From Thalassomonas actiniarum (GTDB lineage Bacteria > Pseudomonadota > Gammaproteobacteria > Enterobacterales > Alteromonadaceae): a DNA stretch of 64,000 nt. The position numbers and the translations under genes are program-made. The stretch spans positions 496,001-560,000 of the forward strand of contig NZ_CP059736.1 of assembly GCF_000948975.2 (NCBI RefSeq), in the 5' to 3' direction. This document shows, piece after piece, positions 1 to 9,287 of this stretch. The notes under the pieces are model-generated. The model saw only the letters and a list, made by a program, of their open reading frames with translations, searched no databases and was not told the DNA's origin. Numbering within the stretch: the stretch's first letter is position 1; each line of letters starts with the position of its first letter.

Positions 1-1685
1 AGGGCGGTTATATCGATAATATTGCCGGTACCCGTACCTATGCATTACTGACCGACGGCGGCAGTTTTTCCACGGTAGAAGAGCATAATAATAACTCAAT
101 CAAAGATGATTTTAATGAGCTGACCAATGAAGGCGCCAGGGCAGCCTTAAAGATAAACCTGGATGAAAACTGGACGGCAACGGCGAGTTATCTGAGGCAA
201 AAACAAGACACCCAAGGAGTTTGGTTTCATGATCCTCAAAGCCCGAACGGTGAGGTGGGCGATCTGGAAGTTCAACGGTTTTTACCTGATTCAATGGCCG
301 ATGAATTTGACCAGGCAGCATTAACGCTGGAAGGCCAACTGGGAGAGACCCTTTTGGTTTACGCAGGCTCATTTATGGAGCGGGATGTTGAATATTTCAA
401 TGACTACACCGATTATGCCGATTATTTTTCCACCAACTGGATCCAATATTACGGTTGTGAATATTACGGCACTGCCGATGTCGACTGTACCAGCATGGCT
501 ATTTTTCATTATGAAGATAACCATTATAAGCGCGACAGCCACGAACTGCGCCTTCAGTCCGTTAATGACAGTCCATTGCAATATATTGTCGGTTTATATT
601 ATGAAGATACCAGCCATGATTATCGGCACGAATGGCAAATGGAGGGATTAGCCAAAGGTGCTGATTTTAGCCCCTTTGGCGAGCCCAATCTCTGGTATTT
701 AACCGACCAGACACGCAAGGATAAACAATCAGCCCTGTTTGGTGAGCTCAGCTACGGGGTGAGTGAGCAAACCACGCTCACGGTTGGCGCACGATTCTTT
801 AAAAATGACAGTCGTTTGTCCGGGATTTCTGGTTACGGCTTGATCGCCCCCGGGTTTCCCATTCTTGATGTTGATATTCAAGACGATGAAAGTGACAGTA
901 TTTTTAAATTAAATGCCAGCTATAAGCTTGATGATAAAAAAATGCTTTACCTTACCTGGTCTGAAGGCTATCGGGCAGGAGGGATCAACCGGGATGAATC
1001 CGCTTTTGTTGAGCGAATTTATAACGCCGATATTATTACCAATACAGAATTTGGCTGGAAAACCATATGGCTGGACAACAAGCTTCGCTGGAACGGGGCG
1101 TTATATCACATGACCTGGGATGATATGCAGTTCACCCGTTACGACTTGTCCTATGAAACCCCGGTTGCGGTGACCATCAATGCCAGTGAAGCTAAGATAG
1201 TGGGCCTGGAATCCCAGCTGACATATCTGGTGACTAATGACTGGACCCTTAGTGCCGCTTTCAATTTCAATCAGGCGGAACTTGCTAAAGACTTGCTGGT
1301 AGGCAGTAATTTTTCTCCCGAAGGAACAGAGCTGCCTAATGTACCTGAATTTAAAGCGAATATTGTTAACCGTTACAATTTTGTTGTTGGTGGTTTCGAC
1401 AGTTTCGCCCAGTTGGTTTATTCCTATGTCGGTGAATCACACAACGATATTTTTAAATTCTCAACCAGTGATACCAGTTTCGATAAACGTCAGATGAATA
1501 AGAGCTACGGCGTTGTTAATTTTTCTCTGGGCGTGAATATGGAAAATTGGGGCGTTAATTTTACGGTCAATAATCTTACCGACAAGCGCGCACAACTATC
1601 ACGCGGCAGTAGTAGTTGGGACAGTACCGAGACTATCATTCGTCCACGTTACATTGGCATGAGTTATTACAGAAGGTTTGAATAA
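1..1685 (+). CDS. TonB-dependent outer-membrane receptor, C-terminal part (5' end outside window)
   Basis: The frame is open from base 3 and runs to a TAA at 1683-1685, so the N-terminal plug and TonB box lie outside the window. What is visible is the beta-barrel of a TonB-dependent receptor, which imports a scarce ligand (siderophore, glycan, cofactor) through the outer membrane using TonB/ExbBD energy. Supporting features are many amphipathic strands alternating with Asp/Asn/Tyr-rich loops, the family-typical segment WSEGYRAGGINRDE (nt about 959-1000), a late VNNLTDKRAQ segment, and a C-terminus ending in YYRRFE, the aromatic end usual for outer-membrane barrels. The ligand cannot be told from the sequence. 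The next gene starts 279 bp downstream, so this probably ends its unit. Family assignment is secure; specificity is unknown. Confidence 0.9.
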   Translation, partial: GGYIDNIAGTRTYALLTDGGSFSTVEEHNNNSIKDDFNELTNEGARAALKINLDENWTATASYLRQKQDTQGVWFHDPQSPNGEVGDLEVQRFLPDSMADEFDQAALTLEGQLGETLLVYAGSFMERDVEYFNDYTDYADYFSTNWIQYYGCEYYGTADVDCTSMAIFHYEDNHYKRDSHELRLQSVNDSPLQYIVGLYYEDTSHDYRHEWQMEGLAKGADFSPFGEPNLWYLTDQTRKDKQSALFGELSYGVSEQTTLTVGARFFKNDSRLSGISGYGLIAPGFPILDVDIQDDESDSIFKLNASYKLDDKKMLYLTWSEGYRAGGINRDESAFVERIYNADIITNTEFGWKTIWLDNKLRWNGALYHMTWDDMQFTRYDLSYETPVAVTINASEAKIVGLESQLTYLVTNDWTLSAAFNFNQAELAKDLLVGSNFSPEGTELPNVPEFKANIVNRYNFVVGGFDSFAQLVYSYVGESHNDIFKFSTSDTSFDKRQMNKSYGVVNFSLGVNMENWGVNFTVNNLTDKRAQLSRGSSSWDSTETIIRPRYIGMSYYRRFE

Positions 1686-1964
1686 TCGCCGGGCCTGTTT
1701 TTGTTTGGCTGTCGGCTATTTATCGGCGTTAGCACATGTCATGTCGATTGCAAATAGCTTGTATGCGTCTGAAATCACACCTTAAAAGCCTTGTGTCCTA
1801 GATAATTAGAGCACAGCCAACCGTAATAGCTGATCATCTTCACCGGAATACGCAATAGTTACAATTACAAGATTAAACTCGCCAATACACCACTACTTTG
1901 AGTGAGAGAAAATTATGTGTCAGTGCACTTGTGTTAAGTAGCCAACAACCCTGGAGGGAAAGAT
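1686..1964. other. Intergenic gap before the hydrolase fusion
   Basis: No credible gene and no strong terminator hairpin were seen here. The last bases hold the ribosome-binding site GGAGG about 8 nt before the ATG at 1965. Confidence 0.5.
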
Positions 1965-4709
1965 ATGGCAACTTCACAAAAAAAGATCACTTACCGTCAA
2001 CTGCTGGACATGGTGAAAAATTTGGATATTGACGAATCCAGTATCGCTCAATACCTTCAAATTGATGAAAAAAACTCATTAGCGTTTTCTCCGGCAATAA
2101 AGATAAACCCCGAACGCGTGGAAATGGGAGAGGATGAGGGGGAGGTCTTGCTGTCGGCGTTCAACTGGCTTTGCAAAAAGCGCAGACAGAAACAGTATCG
2201 ACGTAAAATTAACAGCGGTTACCAAGGTATACGGATAGTATCAGAGGGAGATTCCTGGTTTCAGTATCCAATTATTTTAAAGGACGTCATCGATCAGTTG
2301 TTCGATAAGTACGCGATATACAGTCTTGGCGGCGCCGGGCATTTACTCAATGACATGATTGACGAAGATGAAATCACCGATGCCGTTGTTAAGGAGAAGC
2401 CTGATGTATTGCTGTTGAGTGCAGGCGGTAATGATATGGTCGGTGACAGGCGTTTGGCCACTATGGTAGACCCTTTTGATAATAACGATCCTCGCCGCCC
2501 TGTTTCAAGCTATATCAACAGCAGGTTTGATGACTTCCTGACCGAGCTTATCGCGCTTTATAGCGGGCTATTTACACGGCTTACATCGCGGTTCCCTCTT
2601 CTGGTAATTTGTGTGCACGGCTATGATTGGGCTATTGCGAAAAAAGGCAGGTGGTTAGGTAAACCTCTTGCTTCTGTTGGTTTTGAAAACCCTGATGATC
2701 AGACCGCTATCGTGTATGAAATGATTAATCGTTTCAATACGGCGTTACAGTCACTGGTCAGTAACTTTGCCGGCAATGTTCGCTACATTGATTGTCGCGG
2801 TGCTGTGGCCGAGGAACTCTGGTTTGACGAGCTACATCCTGACAACAATGGATTTAAATCTGTGGCAGCACGGTTTGAATCCATGATTGAAGCTGCGGTC
2901 GCAGAACAATTGAGGTTACTACCTGAGCAGGAGTGCCCCGGTGAGGACGCTTTTATTACCAGCAGGCCGCTAAGTAACCAGGATGAGGCGTATATCGCCT
3001 GCCGCCGGGCACGCCAAAGAGGCTTGAAAGTAGCTAAGGTTAATTATGATCATGGCAAAGGCAGTTTAACTAAAGCGGGTAAAGGGGCACGGGAAGAAAT
3101 TTCCCGCTATTACGAAAAAATCGACCTGAGCAATGACCTGCTTAAAGCATCGTTTCTGCATGAAGGTAGCAGTAAAGCAGATGCGGTTTGTCGAATTCGC
3201 ACGCCTGTCAGCTCCGGTACCGGCTTTCTGATAATAAACAGCTCTTTTATACTGACCAACAATCATGTACTGGAAGATATAGCAACAGCCAGGGCAAGTA
3301 TCGTGCAATTTGATTATGAAGATAATGAAAATGCAATTAATGTTCGATTGCAACCTGAACGTTTTTTCATCACCAATAAAGATTTAGATTATACTGTGAC
3401 CGCTTGCGATACCAGCGCAATTGAAAATAGGTCAGCAATCCGGCTTCTCAGGGATCCCACCACAGTAAGCGTAAATGAACGTGTCAATATTGTTCAACAT
3501 CCCGAAGGCCGGACAAAAGAGGTTGCCCTTCGCAATAACCAGGTAATGGCACTGGGTGATCATGTGGTGCACTACCGTACAGATACGCAGCCAGGCTCGT
3601 CAGGTTCGCCTGTATTTAACGACGACTGGGACCTTGTGGCACTGCATCATGCAGGTTGGATGGAAGGGCCGCAACGTGCTATTAATGAAGGAATACGGAT
3701 TGCGTCGATAGTAAATGATTTGATATTGCGATCTCGCAGCGAATCAACCAGCTCAGCCTTGCTGGCAGAGTTAATCAGCGGTGTACAAGGTTCCTCTCCT
3801 TTTCTCGGCTTCTTTGATATTGAAGGTGTTCTGGACGACCAAGACTTGGAAGGCGAAGTGCCTAACTTCCGTGGCAGCGCAGACTTTGCCGATGTGATGT
3901 TTTGGAACATAGAGCACTTTAATAATGGTGTCAGTAACACACGGGTTAACAAAGTAGCCTCAATCATTAATGATTTCTCAATGGATGTCATGGGTCTGGT
4001 TGAAGTGCAGGAAGGCGCGATGAAAAAATTAGTTGAGGCGTTAAGGCTAAAAGGCACTGAAACTGATTTTGAAATACTGGATGTGCGGGGTAGTCAGGAT
4101 TTGTCGGTGCTATATAACCGCGATACCACCGAGGTTATGCTTCGCGACGATTTAAATCAGAAATATGCAGACTTACTGGATGCCCGTACCCGTGGAGGCA
4201 AGAGAGCCTTCCCTCGTGAACCGCTCTTTGCCGAGTGTACCGTGAAGGCGGATAATCATGGAGCTGTTAAATTTATGCTTATCGTGCTGCACCTTAAAGC
4301 ATTTGGGGATGCGGCAAGCCGGGCGAGGCGAACGCTGGCCTCAGAAAAACTGGTGAATATCATTAAAGACATCCGAGATGAGCAAAGTTTGCCTGTAATT
4401 ATGGGGGGAGATTACAACGATATTCTCAACACTGAAGTCTTCGCGGCCCTGCAAGACAGTCCGGATTTGTTTGCCCTGACAGCCGATGATTCAGACAGTG
4501 ATGCCGCCACCTATGTGGGCGGTAGCCGACGCTCAGTCATTGATCATATCGTGATAAGCCGGGATTTATCACCTGCCGATATTTCTGGGGATGATGCCGC
4601 CATCGTCAGGATTGACAAATCAATGGCTGATTTCGTCAACGATATATCCGACCACGTGCCGCTAGCGATGCGGTTAGTCATGCGCGGTACGCCTGTAGAC
4701 TATAACTAG
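1965..4709 (+). CDS. Three-enzyme fusion: SGNH hydrolase + trypsin-like protease + EEP nuclease/phosphatase
   Basis: This 914-residue protein contains three complete hydrolase domains. Residues about 88-310 are an SGNH/GDSL esterase: GDSW with Ser97, GGND with Asn156, and DELH with Asp288/His291. Residues about 400-590 are a trypsin-fold protease: His434 in TNNHVL, probable Asp475 in LDYTV, and Ser546 in GSSGSP. Residues about 640-905 are an endonuclease/exonuclease/phosphatase domain: Asn648 in WNIE, Glu680, His776, Asp816/Asn818 in GGDYND, Asp860-His861, and Asp896-His897 in SDHVPL. All catalytic residues are kept, so each domain may be active. The first 80 residues are charged and helical, and no signal peptide or membrane segment is visible, which points to a cytoplasmic protein. 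GGAGG lies 8 nt before the ATG. It stands alone, with unrelated flanking genes. Fusions of this kind occur in bacterial conflict and signalling systems, so defence is possible but unproven. Confidence 0.88.
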   Translation: MATSQKKITYRQLLDMVKNLDIDESSIAQYLQIDEKNSLAFSPAIKINPERVEMGEDEGEVLLSAFNWLCKKRRQKQYRRKINSGYQGIRIVSEGDSWFQYPIILKDVIDQLFDKYAIYSLGGAGHLLNDMIDEDEITDAVVKEKPDVLLLSAGGNDMVGDRRLATMVDPFDNNDPRRPVSSYINSRFDDFLTELIALYSGLFTRLTSRFPLLVICVHGYDWAIAKKGRWLGKPLASVGFENPDDQTAIVYEMINRFNTALQSLVSNFAGNVRYIDCRGAVAEELWFDELHPDNNGFKSVAARFESMIEAAVAEQLRLLPEQECPGEDAFITSRPLSNQDEAYIACRRARQRGLKVAKVNYDHGKGSLTKAGKGAREEISRYYEKIDLSNDLLKASFLHEGSSKADAVCRIRTPVSSGTGFLIINSSFILTNNHVLEDIATARASIVQFDYEDNENAINVRLQPERFFITNKDLDYTVTACDTSAIENRSAIRLLRDPTTVSVNERVNIVQHPEGRTKEVALRNNQVMALGDHVVHYRTDTQPGSSGSPVFNDDWDLVALHHAGWMEGPQRAINEGIRIASIVNDLILRSRSESTSSALLAELISGVQGSSPFLGFFDIEGVLDDQDLEGEVPNFRGSADFADVMFWNIEHFNNGVSNTRVNKVASIINDFSMDVMGLVEVQEGAMKKLVEALRLKGTETDFEILDVRGSQDLSVLYNRDTTEVMLRDDLNQKYADLLDARTRGGKRAFPREPLFAECTVKADNHGAVKFMLIVLHLKAFGDAASRARRTLASEKLVNIIKDIRDEQSLPVIMGGDYNDILNTEVFAALQDSPDLFALTADDSDSDAATYVGGSRRSVIDHIVISRDLSPADISGDDAAIVRIDKSMADFVNDISDHVPLAMRLVMRGTPVDYN

Positions 4710-5191
4710 TTATCACTATGTTCTCTTAACTTTTTGAAGCCTTGTTCATCTGTCTGATTGGTTAGGAAAATCTGTTAGCCGATTACTGGTGCGGTGCAGA
4801 GCAGTAATATGATTTTGCTTGCTTCCTCTATGTGGCAAGGCTTGCGACAATATCTTTGAGCTAAGCACAGTGATCGCTTAAATTAAATGGGCACCTTAGA
4901 TGGTGCCCTCTATTATGGAAATGTCCGCTGTGATTAAAGAATAACTGCCTAATTTGACTGCCAATAGAAACTCAAAATTTGTTATTTTCTTGGTATTCGT
5001 CCGGGGAATAGTATGCTGCTTTTTCCTGTCCGGGAGCCCAGTTCACCTTGCCGGTTTTTCTCTTGGGCTGAGCAATTTACGCCGTGTATCGGCCCTGCAA
5101 CCAACCAAGATTGTCCGAGTTTGATGATCCCTGGATAGTCATCTACCGAAACAGCTTAGAAAAACCTCACAGATAAGCAGGCTCTGACTAT
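4710..5191. other. Intergenic region with a hairpin and a possible decayed reading frame
   Basis: No intact gene is seen. A perfect hairpin sits at 4889-4908 (listed separately). On the minus strand, 4972-5150 translates in two neighbouring frames into protein-like stretches (DDYPGIIKLGQSWLVAGPIH in one; VNWAPGQEKAAYY followed by a stop in the other). This could be a frameshifted relic of an unknown gene; the evidence is weak. Confidence 0.3.
4889..4908 (+). terminator. Hairpin, possible terminator after the hydrolase fusion
   Basis: Perfect 7-bp stem GGGCACC/GGTGCCC with a 6-nt loop, followed by TCTATT. The T-run is poor and the hairpin lies 180 bp after the stop codon, so its role as a terminator is tentative. 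Confidence 0.4.
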
Positions 5192-6007
5192 TTAGTTCAC
5201 GGCGCTTTTTTGGGGAAATAATGGCGACACTTCAGCACCTGACCAATAAGCTTGTATTGCATTGATGGACAACTTTTCAACAATACCCGTTTTTTTATAT
5301 TGCTCAAATAGTTGATTAAACTTCCCCAGAAGATGCGCACAAGCTGACTTTTTAGAAAACGAAATATGTACAGGGTTCATTGTCAGAGATTCTGAAAGAA
5401 AAAGCGTATCTTCCAACCCGTACATTTTGATATATTCCAATGCATCGCGCTTTGAACGAAGTACGTAGTCAACCCGACCTTTTAGCACTAAGTCAAGCAG
5501 TTGGTCATAATCGACGATTTCAGAGATAGGATAATCGGGCAAGTCCCCGCTGGTATATTTGTCAATAAAATCACCATTTTTTGCCCCTCTGACTTTGGCG
5601 CCATGCAAATATTTTAGATCGGTAACCGTGTGAATCGACAATTCTTTTCTTCTGTAAACCGCGCGAACATCATCACTTGTTATAGCGTTGCCAACTAACC
5701 AGTTTTTATCACGCTCTTCGGTGAAATAATGGCCCGCCAGCATATCTATTTCACCGGTATCCATAGCGCTAACGACTCTTGCCCAGGGCATAATGCAATT
5801 AAATTTGATCGATAACCCCAATTGTTTTGCCGCCATACGGGTTGCTTCTACGGCAATGCCGGTTGCTTTATCTTTATCTGTCGGTAATAAAAAAGACACC
5901 GGATACCACGAATTAGAGCAACCTACGTGAACAAGGTCACATTCCTTGGCATTTGCTAAAGAAACAGCAGGAAGTGCAAGAAAAAGAAATAGTTGTGGAA
6001 CTTTCAT
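5192..6007 (-). CDS. Periplasmic solute-binding protein (SBP_bac_3 type, amino-acid-like)
   Basis: This 271-residue protein has a clear Sec signal peptide (MKVPQLFLFLALPAVSLANA) and then the PBPb fold of family-3 binding proteins: an early SNSWYPVSF strand, GIAVEATRMAAKQLGL, a PWARVVSAMDTGEIDM segment of the kind that lines the ligand pocket, and a C-terminal helical FNQLFEQYKKTGIVEKL. Such proteins capture amino acids or related small ligands in the periplasm. I chose the ATG at 6005-6007 because GGAG lies 6 nt before it and the signal peptide begins there; a TTG four codons upstream is also in frame. No permease or ATPase gene is adjacent, so it may serve a distant ABC transporter or act as an orphan sensor-type binding protein. 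Ligand unknown. Confidence 0.8.
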   Translation of the reverse strand: MKVPQLFLFLALPAVSLANAKECDLVHVGCSNSWYPVSFLLPTDKDKATGIAVEATRMAAKQLGLSIKFNCIMPWARVVSAMDTGEIDMLAGHYFTEERDKNWLVGNAITSDDVRAVYRRKELSIHTVTDLKYLHGAKVRGAKNGDFIDKYTSGDLPDYPISEIVDYDQLLDLVLKGRVDYVLRSKRDALEYIKMYGLEDTLFLSESLTMNPVHISFSKKSACAHLLGKFNQLFEQYKKTGIVEKLSINAIQAYWSGAEVSPLFPQKSAVN

Positions 6008-6236
6008 ATGAGGCTCCAATACGGCTTTATTTTTTTCATTTGCCTGTCAAAACAAGGTGGTTCCATTATGAACTATAGTCGTATAAACAAGCGACGGCAC
6101 CTAAGGTGTAAATGTAAGGGGCGGGATAGAGTGCAATTAACTTAAGTAAACTAGTTACATATGCTTGTTCACCGCCTGAATTTATCGCTTTGGTTAACAG
6201 CGTGTCTCATATTCATTTATCTGATTGGGAGCAAAA

Positions 6237-8243
6237 ATGTCGCAGCATGAGAAGCGCACAAAAGAAATTCTTATTGCAGTACAACATGCTCATGAAATGC
6301 TGATGCATAACGCTTTCGAACCCGCCTTGCAGCAAGGGCAGGAAATTCTCAAAGTATTCCCGGCAGAGCCGAATGCGCTTTTTATTATGGGTTGTGCGTT
6401 AAGAGGCCTGGGCCGTTTAGATGAAGCAAAAACAACTTTACAAACCCTGGTTAGACAGACACAAAAATTTTCTTTGGCCTATCAGGAGCTGGCGTTTACC
6501 TTACACGAGCTAAAACAAACTAAACCGGCAATAGCCGCATTACAAAAAGCGGTTGCTTTTAATGAAAAACTGCCTCAAAGCTGGCAATTGCTGAGTAAAT
6601 TATTACTTTTGGCAGGCGACAGCCATAGTGCTGCGCAGGCCCACCATAAATATTTACGCTTTTCGACAAAGTATCCTCAACTGGGCCTGGCATTACAGGC
6701 CTTTATTGAGGGGAAATTACCGCTTTGCGAGAGAATTTGCCGTGCGCATTTGAAAACACAGCCAACAGATGTCAATGCCATGCGGCTACTTGCTGAGGTT
6801 GCAATTAAATTGGGCATTTTTGCCGATGCCGAACATTTGCTCGAACGTTGTTTAGCGCTGGCCCCCGATTATCACCTTGCCCGGCTTAATTATGCGCATG
6901 TATTAAATAAACGTGAAAAAAGCCAGCAGGCATTAGAGCAAATTAACCTTTTGGAGCAGGCGCAATCCGGCACTGCACCACAACGTATAGAAAAGGCCGC
7001 TATCTTGGTCAGGTTGGGTCAATTTAGTGCGGCCATAGACCTTTATGATGAGTTAATCGTACAGTTTCCTGAACAGGCGGGGCTGTATACCAGTAGAGGT
7101 CATGCACTTAAAACCATAGGTAAATATGACGCTGCGGTAGCATCATATCGCCAGGCCATTGCCTCTTTACCTGATTGTGGCGAAGCATATTGGAGTCTGG
7201 CTAATTTAAAAACCTACACTTTTGAGCAAGCTGAAATACAGGCAATGCAACATGAACTTTCAAACACAGCTCTTGCTTCTGCAGACCTGATTAATATGTG
7301 TTTTGCCTTAGGAAAAGCGTTTGAAGACAGGGAAGAATTTGCACAATCTTTTAACTTTTATAAACAAGGTAACGACCTCAAGCAAAAAAGCGAACATTAT
7401 GATGCCTGCGAAACGTCAGCATTAGTTGACCGAACCATTGGCGTTTGTGACCAGGCGTTATTTGAGCAAAAAAATAGCCAGGGTTGCAATAAAAGTGATG
7501 TGATCTTTATTGTCGGCTTACCCCGTTCAGGGTCCACTTTACTGGAACAAATACTGGCTAGCCACTCTATGGTTGACGGTACAAAAGAATTACCCGATAT
7601 CATTGCCATGGTCAGAAAACTCGGAGGTCGCAGCAAACGGGAACAAAGATCAAAATATCCTGAAATCATAGCAGACTTATCCGGACAACAACGTAAAGCG
7701 CTGGGGGAAGAGTATTTAAGCAAAACCCAGGTACATCGCGGTAGTGCATCCTTTTTTATTGATAAAATGCCGAATAATTTTGCCCATATCGGGCTCATTA
7801 AACTCATACTGCCACAAGCAAAAATCATTGATGCCCGGCGTGACCCTATGTCGACCTGTTTTAGCTGCTTTAAACAACTTTTTTCATCAGGTCAGGCTTT
7901 TAGTTACGGGCTTGAAAACATAGGACGATATTATTTAGATTACATTCGCTTAATGGAGTATTGGCATAAAGTTATGCCGGGGGAAGTGCTGACGGTGAAC
8001 TACGAAGATGTGGTTAATGATTTTGAACGGCAAGTGCGTCAAATTTTAGCCTATTGTGATCTGCCTTTTGAGCAGAGCTGTCTTGAGTTTTATAACAATA
8101 AGCGAGCAGTTAATACCGCCAGTTCTGAACAGGTTAGACAGCCTATTTATCAAACCAGTTTGAATGCCTGGGCCAATTTTGATGATGAGTTGACGACATT
8201 AAAAAAGGTGCTTAACCCCTTGTTGAACAATAAATTTAACTAG
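6237..8243 (+). CDS. TPR-containing sulfotransferase
   Basis: This 668-residue protein has an N-terminal half built of tetratricopeptide-type helical pairs (about residues 5-390; for example FIMGCALRGLGRLDEAKTTL) and a C-terminal sulfotransferase domain. The 5'-phosphosulfate loop is GLPRSGSTLLEQILASHS (about residues 425-442). The later ARRDPMSTCFSCFKQLF and the motif VLTVNYEDVVNDFERQ match the 3'-phosphate-binding and C-terminal parts of the Sulfotransfer_3 family. The expected reaction is transfer of sulfate from PAPS to an acceptor; the TPR part probably binds a protein or peptide partner. The ATG at 6237 has GGGAG 5 nt upstream and is preferred over an in-frame TTG at 6225. It is monocistronic, with 229 bp upstream that it shares with the divergent binding-protein gene. 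The acceptor cannot be inferred. Confidence 0.87.
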   Translation: MSQHEKRTKEILIAVQHAHEMLMHNAFEPALQQGQEILKVFPAEPNALFIMGCALRGLGRLDEAKTTLQTLVRQTQKFSLAYQELAFTLHELKQTKPAIAALQKAVAFNEKLPQSWQLLSKLLLLAGDSHSAAQAHHKYLRFSTKYPQLGLALQAFIEGKLPLCERICRAHLKTQPTDVNAMRLLAEVAIKLGIFADAEHLLERCLALAPDYHLARLNYAHVLNKREKSQQALEQINLLEQAQSGTAPQRIEKAAILVRLGQFSAAIDLYDELIVQFPEQAGLYTSRGHALKTIGKYDAAVASYRQAIASLPDCGEAYWSLANLKTYTFEQAEIQAMQHELSNTALASADLINMCFALGKAFEDREEFAQSFNFYKQGNDLKQKSEHYDACETSALVDRTIGVCDQALFEQKNSQGCNKSDVIFIVGLPRSGSTLLEQILASHSMVDGTKELPDIIAMVRKLGGRSKREQRSKYPEIIADLSGQQRKALGEEYLSKTQVHRGSASFFIDKMPNNFAHIGLIKLILPQAKIIDARRDPMSTCFSCFKQLFSSGQAFSYGLENIGRYYLDYIRLMEYWHKVMPGEVLTVNYEDVVNDFERQVRQILAYCDLPFEQSCLEFYNNKRAVNTASSEQVRQPIYQTSLNAWANFDDELTTLKKVLNPLLNNKFN

Positions 8244-8406
8244 TGTGATGTGGCTGAGCTCTGATTGTAGTACTTATTCTCCCATATCATTCCAGACTGT
8301 TATAAATAGACTAAAACAGAAAACTGACGTCACCGGTTAAAGTGAATATGAGGCTGTTCATGCTTGATGCTCCCATGAATGATGATTAACGGCCATAAAG
8401 CAACTG

Positions 8407-8862
8407 TTACACGGTTGAATCCAGGTGACTATTGGATTTTAGCACCCTCAAGTGAGTTTTCCCCGCATCGATACTGGAGCCATGAGCTGTCGAGTTCAAA
8501 ATAACACCCCTGCCACTGCCGACATCATCTCGCTTTTTTACTCCCAAAGCAGTAAAACGAGGAGAGGTGGCCTGATCGCTAATATGAACAGTATTGGTCA
8601 TATGCCCTTTGAAATTTTTATCCTTTGAAACACGCTGAGACCTTACTTCATCCGCCATCGATTCAAACACCGAATGGTGGATGGGACCTTGTACCGCAAG
8701 CCCATCTTTTGTCGGGCGAGTAAATTGTGCCATATGCTTGGCGCTCATGGCTGATGTATTGGAACCGTCCTGAAAGGCAGTGAAATTTCGGGAGACTTTG
8801 CTGCTGTCATATCCCAGAGATTCACTCAAACCAAAGACTGTTCCCGGTGTTTCTTCGGGCAT
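8407..8862 (-). CDS. Hypothetical protein, 151 residues
   Basis: I do not recognise this family. The protein is soluble-looking, rich in Ser, Thr, His and Gly, has no signal peptide or membrane helix, and contains no cysteine. Segments such as MSAKHMAQFTRP and GHMTNTVHISDQAT give no known motif. The ATG at 8860-8862 has a weak CAGGT about 10 nt upstream. It is transcribed toward the sulfotransferase gene and away from the amidase, with no close partner. Because RebB-like and other lone small genes lie in the next 8 kb, it may belong to the same accessory region, but nothing in the sequence links them. The length and one clean frame make it a plausible real gene. Confidence 0.55.
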   Translation of the reverse strand: MPEETPGTVFGLSESLGYDSSKVSRNFTAFQDGSNTSAMSAKHMAQFTRPTKDGLAVQGPIHHSVFESMADEVRSQRVSKDKNFKGHMTNTVHISDQATSPRFTALGVKKRDDVGSGRGVILNSTAHGSSIDAGKTHLRVLKSNSHLDSTV

Positions 8863-9287
8863 GGGGAATTACCTGATTCATTAAGATTGAAAATATGTAA
8901 TAGCAGATCACATGCCAATGTGTTTATGCTTAAAGAATAAGGTTAACCATATGAAATATCAGTGAAAACTATCAAAGAGTGACTGCTGAGGTGAAGCAGG
9001 GCGGGCACAACAGCTTAGGTAAAACAATACCCGCCGGGTAAGAGATTACCCGCTGAATAATGAACTTTAGTTTTAGGTTTCTATGGGAGAAATTAAGCAC
9101 CATCGGGCTTCATAAATTGGCTAAAGCATAAAATTATCCACGTTCAATTTGGAGGTGTCCCAATATATTCTAAAGTGGAGTGCTATCCGTAAATAGAATA
9201 GACTGGTCAAATTCTTTTAGTGAAAATGTTGCTTTGCATTCTTAAAAGGAATTCAGGCAAATGAAAATAAGCAAGGATTGTTTCTAA
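8863..9287. other. Intergenic region with a small hairpin
   Basis: This divergent gap should hold promoters for the flanking genes. A 7-bp hairpin CGGGTAA-GAGA-TTACCCG lies at 9035-9052. It has no T-run and its function is unknown. An AAGGA lies about 10 nt before the amidase ATG. Confidence 0.4.

Noticed and set aside
9035-9052. Hairpin upstream of the amidase gene as a terminator or riboswitch
   Set aside because: It is short, lacks a T-run and no conserved riboswitch core is visible.
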